Assembly (NCBI GenBank): GCA_041738345.1
Contig: JBGSPX010000005.1
Span: 1-10,590 of the forward strand
Reading direction: 5' to 3'
Source: Proteocatella sp041738345
GTDB lineage: Bacteria > Bacillota > Clostridia > Peptostreptococcales > Filifactoraceae
DNA length: 10,590 nt
Below the pieces are notes generated by a model. It ran no database searches and was not told where the DNA came from. It saw nothing but the letters and a program-made list of their open reading frames with translations. Position numbers and translations under genes: made by a program. Of this stretch, positions 5,758-10,590 are shown piece by piece; position 1 is the first letter of the stretch; each line of letters starts with the position of its first letter.

Positions 5758-7497
5758 ATGGGTATAGATAATAACTTCATTTCGAGTATTAAAGATAAGG
5801 CAAATATAGTCGATATTATAAATGAATACGTAGATCTCAAAAGTAATGGTGCAAACTATAAAGCTTGTTGTCCCTTCCATAATGAAAAAACACCTTCTTT
5901 TATGGTAAGTGAAACAAAACAGATATTTAAATGTTTTGGATGTGATAAAAGTGGAGATGTTATTCAATTTATAGAGTTTATAGAAAATGTAGATTTTATA
6001 GAAGCGGTAAAAATTCTTGCAGAAAAATTAAATATGAAAATTCCCGAGGATAGTGGAAACAATGATTCTGAAAAAAATAATTACTTGGCAATATTAAAAG
6101 ACATAAATACTGAAGCTGCAAGGTATTATTACAAGAAATTAATATCGAGTTCTAAAATCTTAGACTATTTAAAGAATAGAGAAATTTCACCTGAAATGAT
6201 AAAAGACTTTGGATTAGGTTTTTCTGATTCATCAGGAGAACTTTTAACTATTTTAAAAAAAGATTTTTCAGAAAAAGCACTTTTAGACAGTGGACTTTTT
6301 GTGATGCGAAACAATCAACTTAATTCTAGATTTTGGAATAGAGTTATGTTTCCTATCTTTGATGTACGAAATAAAGTTATTGCATTTGGAGGACGACAAC
6401 TTGATGACTATGGACCCAAGTATTTAAATTCTCCAGAAACAGCAATATTCTCAAAAAAAGAAAATCTATATGCGTTTAATTTAGCTAGAAAAAATATAAC
6501 AAATGAAAGTATTTTTCTAGTAGAGGGATATATGGATGTTATAAAACTTCATCAATTTGGCTATAAGAATACAGTAGCTTCACTTGGAACTGCGTTAACC
6601 TTTGAACAAGTAAAGTTGATGAAAAAAGTAGCTTCTAGACTGTTTATTATTTATGATTCAGATGATGCAGGAATTAGAGCGGCATTAAGAGCGCTAGAAA
6701 TAGCACAAAATGAGGAATTAGATGCGAGAGTAGTTATCGTTAAAGGAGCTAAAGACCCTGACGAATTCCTTTCTAAATATGGTTCACAAGCTTTTGAAGA
6801 ATTACTTTCGACGGCATATGATTATTTGATGTTTAACATACTATCAATTCAACGGAATTATGATCTTAATCAAGAAACTTTGAAAATGGGGTTTTTAAAA
6901 GAGGCTGTAACTTATATAAAAAAGTATCTTGAAAAAAAGAACACTAGTCACATATATGTCGAAAATGTAGTATATTATTTATCAGATGTTACAGGATATT
7001 CTATAAAAGCTATAGGACAAGATATATTTGGAAAATTTTTCAGCATAAAACAGTTTAAAAATCGAGACTCAGCGTTAAGTAACAAGAATTTACTTTCAGA
7101 TTCAGCACAAATAGAAAATGTATTAAATATTGACGATTTTGAAATAGATAAAAGAGAAAAACTTATTTTAGCAAGTATAATAATGGGTAAAATTAAACTA
7201 GATGAGTTTAGTATCAATGATTTTTTGACAAAAGAAAATCGACTTATTTATAGCAAAATTTCAATGAAACAATTTTCGGAAATAGAACAAATAAAGTCGT
7301 ATTTTAGAGAGATAAATACAGACGAACTAGCATTGCTTAAAAGAAATATGAAAAAACTTAGATTTGAAAGGCAGATAGAGTATTTTGAAAAGATACAGCT
7401 CAAATTATTACAGCAAACAGATGAGTACTCTTTAAACCTAGCATTGACAATTGGGCAGCACATTATAAATTTAAATAATAACAAAAACAAATATTAA
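5758..7497 (+). CDS. dnaG: DNA primase
   Basis: A 579-aa protein of normal DnaG length that makes RNA primers for replication. The N-terminal CHC2 zinc-binding domain shows CPFHNEKTPSF (38-48) with the probable zinc ligands Cys38, His41, Cys59 and Cys62 (CFGC). The catalytic core has the primase motif around RFWNRVMFP...VIAFGGR (191-213). Its Toprim fold shows VEGYMDV (255-261, Glu256), YDSDDAG (299-305, Asp300/Asp302) and KDPDEF (332-337). The weakly conserved C-terminal part (about 430-579) should be the helicase-interaction domain. The ATG has an SD CGGAG (5747-5751) at 6-nt spacing. It is followed 15 bp later by rpoD, as in the macromolecular-synthesis operon, but no rpsU precedes it here; aroF and a likely terminator do. 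Confidence 0.96.
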   Translation: MGIDNNFISSIKDKANIVDIINEYVDLKSNGANYKACCPFHNEKTPSFMVSETKQIFKCFGCDKSGDVIQFIEFIENVDFIEAVKILAEKLNMKIPEDSGNNDSEKNNYLAILKDINTEAARYYYKKLISSSKILDYLKNREISPEMIKDFGLGFSDSSGELLTILKKDFSEKALLDSGLFVMRNNQLNSRFWNRVMFPIFDVRNKVIAFGGRQLDDYGPKYLNSPETAIFSKKENLYAFNLARKNITNESIFLVEGYMDVIKLHQFGYKNTVASLGTALTFEQVKLMKKVASRLFIIYDSDDAGIRAALRALEIAQNEELDARVVIVKGAKDPDEFLSKYGSQAFEELLSTAYDYLMFNILSIQRNYDLNQETLKMGFLKEAVTYIKKYLEKKNTSHIYVENVVYYLSDVTGYSIKAIGQDIFGKFFSIKQFKNRDSALSNKNLLSDSAQIENVLNIDDFEIDKREKLILASIIMGKIKLDEFSINDFLTKENRLIYSKISMKQFSEIEQIKSYFREINTDELALLKRNMKKLRFERQIEYFEKIQLKLLQQTDEYSLNLALTIGQHIINLNNNKNKY

Positions 7498-7512
7498 AAT
7501 CAGGAGAGTATA

Positions 7513-8643
7513 ATGGATAATATTGAAAACAAAGCATCAGAAGCAATTACAATAAAGAATCTGCTTGAAAAAGGAAAAGAATCAGGAACATTGACATTTA
7601 CAGAAATAACTGAGGCTCTTTCTACGTTCGATATGGATAAAGATGTAATTGAAAATACCTATGAAACTTTGAGTCAATTAGGCATAGAACTTGTGGATGA
7701 AGATCAAAAAGATACTTCTATTGAACTTTTTGACGATATAGACTACGAAAAAGAGTCTATTATTGCAGAAGAAATTCAAGCAGAAGCTTTAGATTTAACA
7801 GCACCTAAAGGGGTATCTTTAGATGACCCTGTAAGAATGTATCTAAAAGAAATAGGAAAAATTCCACTTCTTTCTCCAGAAGAAGAGTCAGAACTTGCAA
7901 GAAGAATGGATGAAGGGGATGAAACCGTAAAACAGCTTTTAGTTGAAGCTAACTTAAGACTGGTAGTTTCTATTGCTAAGAGATACGTTGGAAGAGGAAT
8001 GCTGTTTCTTGACTTAATCCAAGAAGGAAACCTTGGACTTATTAAAGCTGTAGAAAAATTCGATTACAAAAAAGGGTTTAAATTTTCAACGTATGCTACT
8101 TGGTGGATAAGACAGGCAATTACAAGAGCTATTGCCGATCAAGCAAGAACAATAAGAATACCAGTTCATATGGTAGAAACTATAAACAAACTTATAAGAG
8201 TATCGAGACAATTAATGCAGGAACTTGGAAGAGATCCTAAACCAGAAGAACTTGCGGCAATTATGGATATGCCAGTAGATAAGGTTAGAGAAATCCAAAA
8301 AATATCACAAGAACCAGTTTCACTTGAAACGCCAATTGGAGAAGAAGAAGATAGTCATCTTGGAGATTTTATTCCAGATGAAGATGCTCCAGCGCCAGCC
8401 GAAGCAGCAGCTTATTCACTTCTAAAGGAACAGTTAGAGGAAGTATTGATGTCTCTTAATGAAAGAGAACAAAAAGTGCTTAAACTAAGATTTGGACTTG
8501 AAGATGGAAGAGCAAGAACGCTAGAAGAAGTAGGTAAAGAATTTGAAGTTACTAGAGAAAGAATAAGACAAATTGAAGCTAAAGCTCTTAGAAAACTTCG
8601 CCATCCAAGCAGATCTAAAAAACTTAAAGATTATTTAGACTAA
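7513..8643 (+). CDS. rpoD: Primary RNA polymerase sigma factor (SigA/RpoD)
   Basis: A 376-aa housekeeping sigma factor, the short Firmicutes form without the large non-conserved insert of proteobacterial sigma-70. Region 1.1-like sequence spans about 15-80. Region 1.2 starts at DPVRMYLKEIG (105-115). Region 2 (about 142-218) includes RLVVSIAKRY, DLIQEGNLGLIKAVEKFD and the -10 recognition segment FSTYATWWIRQAITRAI (191-207). Region 3 spans about 220-300, including SLETPIGEEEDSHLGDFIPDE. Region 4 (about 305-375) has the -35-binding HTH TLEEVGKEFEVTRERIRQIE (336-355). The SD AGGAGAG (7502-7508) is 4 nt from the ATG. It is transcribed with dnaG upstream and hflX downstream, whose SD overlaps the rpoD stop codon. 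Confidence 0.97.
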   Translation: MDNIENKASEAITIKNLLEKGKESGTLTFTEITEALSTFDMDKDVIENTYETLSQLGIELVDEDQKDTSIELFDDIDYEKESIIAEEIQAEALDLTAPKGVSLDDPVRMYLKEIGKIPLLSPEEESELARRMDEGDETVKQLLVEANLRLVVSIAKRYVGRGMLFLDLIQEGNLGLIKAVEKFDYKKGFKFSTYATWWIRQAITRAIADQARTIRIPVHMVETINKLIRVSRQLMQELGRDPKPEELAAIMDMPVDKVREIQKISQEPVSLETPIGEEEDSHLGDFIPDEDAPAPAEAAAYSLLKEQLEEVLMSLNEREQKVLKLRFGLEDGRARTLEEVGKEFEVTRERIRQIEAKALRKLRHPSRSKKLKDYLD

Positions 8644-8651
8644 GGAGTTAT

Positions 8652-9947
8652 ATGGAGAAGACTGTTGAAAAAATTGATTATAAAGCGATATTAGTAACCC
8701 TTAATATAAGCGACATAAAGAATAAAGAACATATAGAAGACATAGACTCATCTATAGATGAATTTAAAGAATTAGCTCACGCAGCTGAAGTAGAGGTTTT
8801 AGGAAGTCTAGTACAAAATAAAGCTACTGTAGATGTAACTTATTTTATAGGAAAAGGTAAGGTTGAAGAGATAAAAGAGTTTGCAGCACATATGGATGCA
8901 AATATAATTATATTCAACCATGAACTTTCAGGATCTCAGATAAGAAATCTAGAAAACCATATAGGCATAGATGTTATAGACCGAACGATGCTTATTCTTG
9001 AGATTTTTGCTAAAAGAGCCTTTACTAAAGAAGGAAAACTTCAAGTAGAACTTGCGCAGCTTAAATATAGACTTCCAAGACTTAAAGGCTTAGGAGAAAA
9101 ATTGTCGCGTACAGGAGCAGGAATAGGAACTAAAGGTCCTGGAGAAAAGAAACTTGAAACAGATAAACGTCATATAAATTCAAGAATACTAGAAATAGAA
9201 AAAGAATTAAGAGAAATAATAAAAAACAGAGATGTTCAGCGTAATCAGCGAATAAAGTCAGACATTCCAATAGTGGCACTGGTAGGATATACAAATGCAG
9301 GCAAATCAACCCTTACAAATGAAATTATAAAGCGAAATGAGCTTCATGATCCAGAAAAAGAAGTTTTTGTAAGAGATATGCTTTTTGCAACATTAGATAC
9401 ATCTCTTAGAAAAGCTAAATTTTCAAATGGAAATCCATTTCTGGTTACTGATACGGTAGGATTTGTATCAAGACTGCCGCATTCACTTGTAAAAGCGTTT
9501 AAATCGACGCTAGAAGAAGCAGTTTATGCGGATCTGATTTTACAAATAATAGATGCATCCGACGAAAATTATGAGTTACAAAGAGAAACGACAGAGAAAG
9601 TATTAACTGACTTAGGATGTAATGATAAACCTAAGATAATAGTTAACAATAAAATGGATTTAACTGACGAAAATTTTGTAGGGATAAAAAATAACGAGCC
9701 TAGTATAAATATAAGTGCAAAAAATCCAGATGATATATCAAGACTTTTGGAGCTTATAGAAAAGATTTTAATTCCTGATATGGAGGAGAAAGCTCTTATC
9801 ATACCATATAATGAAGGTTCGGTTTTGAATGAGCTTCATGAGAAATACAATTCCTTAGAAACTGAGTATATAGAAGAAGGAATAAAAATTCAGCTTAAAT
9901 TAACACAAGATGATATAAAAAAATACAGTAAATATATCACAGAATAG
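8652..9947 (+). CDS. hflX: GTPase HflX, ribosome-associated
   Basis: A 431-aa TRAFAC-class GTPase. The HflX-specific N-terminal domain (about 10-125) includes DVTYFIGKGKVEEI (61-74) and the conserved FNHELSGSQIRNLE (88-101). It is followed by a helical linker with the Gly-rich segment GAGIGTKGPGEKKLETDKR (155-173). The GTPase domain carries G1 GYTNAGKS (212-219), the G2 region ATLDTS (246-251), G3 DTVGF (267-271), G4 NKMD (333-336) and G5 SAK (355-357). A short C-terminal domain follows (about 378-431). By family knowledge HflX binds the 50S E/P region and splits or rescues stalled ribosomes, for example after heat or antibiotic stress. The SD AAGGAG (8642-8647) overlaps the rpoD stop codon, so coupling to rpoD is likely. 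The downstream gene's SD overlaps the hflX stop. Confidence 0.95.
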   Translation: MEKTVEKIDYKAILVTLNISDIKNKEHIEDIDSSIDEFKELAHAAEVEVLGSLVQNKATVDVTYFIGKGKVEEIKEFAAHMDANIIIFNHELSGSQIRNLENHIGIDVIDRTMLILEIFAKRAFTKEGKLQVELAQLKYRLPRLKGLGEKLSRTGAGIGTKGPGEKKLETDKRHINSRILEIEKELREIIKNRDVQRNQRIKSDIPIVALVGYTNAGKSTLTNEIIKRNELHDPEKEVFVRDMLFATLDTSLRKAKFSNGNPFLVTDTVGFVSRLPHSLVKAFKSTLEEAVYADLILQIIDASDENYELQRETTEKVLTDLGCNDKPKIIVNNKMDLTDENFVGIKNNEPSINISAKNPDDISRLLELIEKILIPDMEEKALIIPYNEGSVLNELHEKYNSLETEYIEEGIKIQLKLTQDDIKKYSKYITE

Positions 9948-9961
9948 GAGAATGATGAGTT

Positions 9962-10375
9962 TTGGATTATCAAAAAGAATCATATCGACTCTATCTTGAA
10001 AAAAAGACGGTTACAGAAATATCGCAAATTCTTAAAATAGAAGAAAATTTGGTTCAGCAGCACATAATAAGTGCCAAGCTGAACCAAAATTTTGGAAATA
10101 TAAAAGAAGATAATTTTTTAGAAAGGCTTTTAGCTATGAATAAATCGGAAAGGCTAGAAGAAATATCAAATTTAAGCGATGAAACCGAAACTGATTTAGC
10201 TTTAGAAATATTAAATTTTTTAAATAAAGAAACTAAAAATCCAGAAGATTGTGCTTTAGTAGTTTGGATTATTGGAGAATTAAAACTTAAGAAATTTGAT
10301 GAACACTTGAAGAAGTTATCTTTCAGCTACAATGGAAATATAAAGAGAATGGTATTTTCAACTATGGGTAACTAA
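9962..10375 (+). pseudogene. HTH plus helical-repeat protein, probably C-terminally truncated
   Basis: 137 aa from a TTG start. AGGAG (9946-9950) overlaps the hflX stop and lies 11 nt upstream, and no ATG in this frame exists nearby. Residues about 6-40 (ESYRLYLEKKTVTEISQILKIEENLVQQHI) look like a helix-turn-helix of the kind seen at RecQ/YpbB C-termini. Residues about 65-137 are paired amphipathic helices, and the last stretch (ALVVWIIGELKLKKFDEHLKKLS...GNIKRMVFSTMGN) resembles a HEAT/PBS-lyase-type repeat that stops where another turn and repeat would be expected. The stop lies only 25 bp before a terminal-type hairpin of the mobile element at the right edge, so truncation by insertion is a reasonable inference. 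It could instead be an intact short protein; I do not recognise a specific family. Confidence 0.5.
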
Positions 10376-10400
10376 ACTGTTACAACAAATTTAAACAAAC

Positions 10401-10416
10401 CTATACAAATGTATAG
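10401..10416. repeat. Terminal-type hairpin CTATAC-AAAT-GTATAG
   Basis: CTATAC (10401-10406) and GTATAG (10411-10416) are exact complements around a 4-nt AAAT loop, and a second GTATAG follows at 10421-10426. Short perfect hairpins near the end are the recognition structures of Y1-transposase (IS200/IS605) elements; the alternative partner GTATAG allows a second fold. It could also be part of the 5' stem of the adjacent RNA. Confidence 0.5.
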
Positions 10417-10435
10417 AAAAGTATAGATTTTTAAC

Positions 10436-10571
10436 AGAAAGCCCTCCGTATCGCGTAAGCGGTGCGGACTCGGTGTTAATTGCTTTTAACTCCTAAAGCC
10501 TTACTACCACAGCGGAGCTGGAAACGGCAAACGTAACGGTGCGAAAGCAGAAAAAACAGTAAGGATGGCAT
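10436..10571 (+). ncRNA. Compact structured RNA, candidate HEARO/omega-RNA
   Basis: Stems I can verify: CCGTATCGC (10446-10454) pairs along all 9 bases with GCGGTGCGG (10459-10467), including G-U pairs, around a GTAA tetraloop. GTTAA (10475-10479) pairs with TTAAC (10486-10490), extendable past one T-T mismatch by GG/CC. GCTG (10517-10520) pairs with CGGC (10525-10528) around GAAA. TGC (10540-10542) pairs with GCA (10547-10549) around GAAA. A long-range 7-bp helix joins CCTTACT (10499-10505) to AGTAAGG (10558-10564). CTCC (10490-10493) could also pair with GGAG (10514-10517). Three GNRA loops with a closing helix ending at the next ORF's start fit a HEARO/IscB omega-RNA as I remember the family. 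A group II intron 5' domain is the main alternative. Ends are approximate. Confidence 0.6.
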
Positions 10572-10590
10572 ATGCTGAAACAAAATCCAA
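10572..10590 (+). CDS. Start of an ORF downstream of the structured RNA (possible IscB/IsrB), partial
   Basis: The ATG at 10572 opens MLKQNP and continues past the window edge. The SD AAGGA (10561-10565) is 6 nt upstream and lies within the 3' strand of the RNA's closing helix. Six residues cannot identify a protein; the IscB/IsrB suggestion comes only from position directly after a HEARO-like RNA. An alternative ATG at 10565 (MAYAETKS) is too close to the SD to be likely. Confidence 0.4.

Larger units (their letters stand above)
10376..10590 (+). mobile_element. Left part of a probable IscB/HEARO (ISC or IS200/IS605-like) element
   Basis: After the stop of the truncated-looking gene come an AT-rich stretch, a terminal-type hairpin (10401-10416), a GC-rich compact RNA-like region (59 of 110 bases G or C at 10441-10550, against clearly AT-rich neighbours) and an ORF start at 10572. 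This order, hairpin end then structured RNA then ORF with no long inverted repeats, matches HEARO/IscB elements mobilised by IS200/IS605-type machinery (family knowledge). The exact left boundary is unknown, and 10376 is only the first base after the upstream stop codon. The identity depends on the protein beyond the edge. Confidence 0.5.

Noticed and set aside
6975..7490. Two 80-aa minus-strand open frames opposite dnaG, plus similar ones opposite the dnaG start and hflX
   Set aside because: All are fully antisense to well-supported genes, with hydrophobic/Ser-rich shadow composition and no motifs.
10436..10571. Metabolite riboswitch (cobalamin, c-di-GMP or THF type)
   Set aside because: None of the conserved core strings I know for these classes could be matched. 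The setting next to a mobile-element hairpin and at an ORF start fits an element-encoded RNA better.
10462..10590. Group II intron 5' end, because GGTGCGGACTCGG resembles a GUGYG intron start
   Set aside because: The GTGCGG bases are the 3' arm of a 9-bp GTAA-capped hairpin that begins upstream at 10446, so an intron boundary here would split a stem. An ORF with an SD begins only about 110 nt later, too soon for a usual intron layout. Kept as the main alternative, not excluded.
10376..10590. Group I intron or IStron
   Set aside because: I could not find the conserved group I core segments (the R and S elements, for example an AAGATATAGTCC-like S), and no TnpB-like protein is visible in the window.
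1..10590. CRISPR arrays, tRNA or rRNA genes
   Set aside because: No regularly spaced direct repeats longer than the single 10-bp tandem pair, and no tRNA cloverleaf or rRNA sequence recognised on either strand.

Overview
The window reads as an AT-rich chromosomal segment of a low-GC Firmicute, most likely a member of the Clostridia. The basis is strong GGAG-type Shine-Dalgarno (SD) sites on nearly every gene, several TTG starts, a short SigA-type primary sigma factor, a family II pyrophosphatase carrying CBS/DRTGG modules, and a dnaG-rpoD pair. I cannot name a genus.

Left edge (1-145, minus strand): the first 22 codons of an IS3-family (IS150-like) transposase OrfA plus the left end of that insertion sequence, whose outer tip lies 14 bp beyond the corA stop codon. 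The 70 nt before the transposase start form one long imperfect inverted repeat that would bury the SD in read-through RNA, but not in RNA started from the element's own promoter.

Metal/pyrophosphate block (160-4167): ppaC and corA form a minus-strand operon. It is divergent, across 167 bp, from a plus-strand CNNM/CorC-type transporter gene. The shared control region holds good promoters in both directions and a perfect 10-bp tandem repeat. A Mg2+ channel, a Mg/Mn-dependent CBS pyrophosphatase and a CNNM/CorC efflux-type protein side by side suggest shared handling of divalent cations.

Plus-strand run (4169-5659): a GIY-YIG nuclease-like protein, an overlapping PheB/UPF0735 ACT-domain protein that probably starts at TTG, and a short DAHP synthase without a fused regulatory domain. 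It ends in a 26-bp perfect palindrome followed by T tracts.

Information-processing block (5758-10375): DNA primase (dnaG), primary sigma factor (rpoD), ribosome-associated GTPase HflX, and a small HTH/helical-repeat protein that looks cut off at its C-terminus.

Right edge (10376-10590): a second mobile element begins. It shows a terminal-type hairpin, a GC-rich compact RNA with three GNRA-capped stems and a 7-bp long-range closing helix, and an ORF starting MLKQNP whose SD lies inside that helix. My best reading is a HEARO/omega-RNA followed by an IscB/IsrB-type RNA-guided nuclease gene, but the protein is outside the window. This is the strongest candidate for an unusual system here. The core genes between the two mobile elements are otherwise ordinary housekeeping genes.
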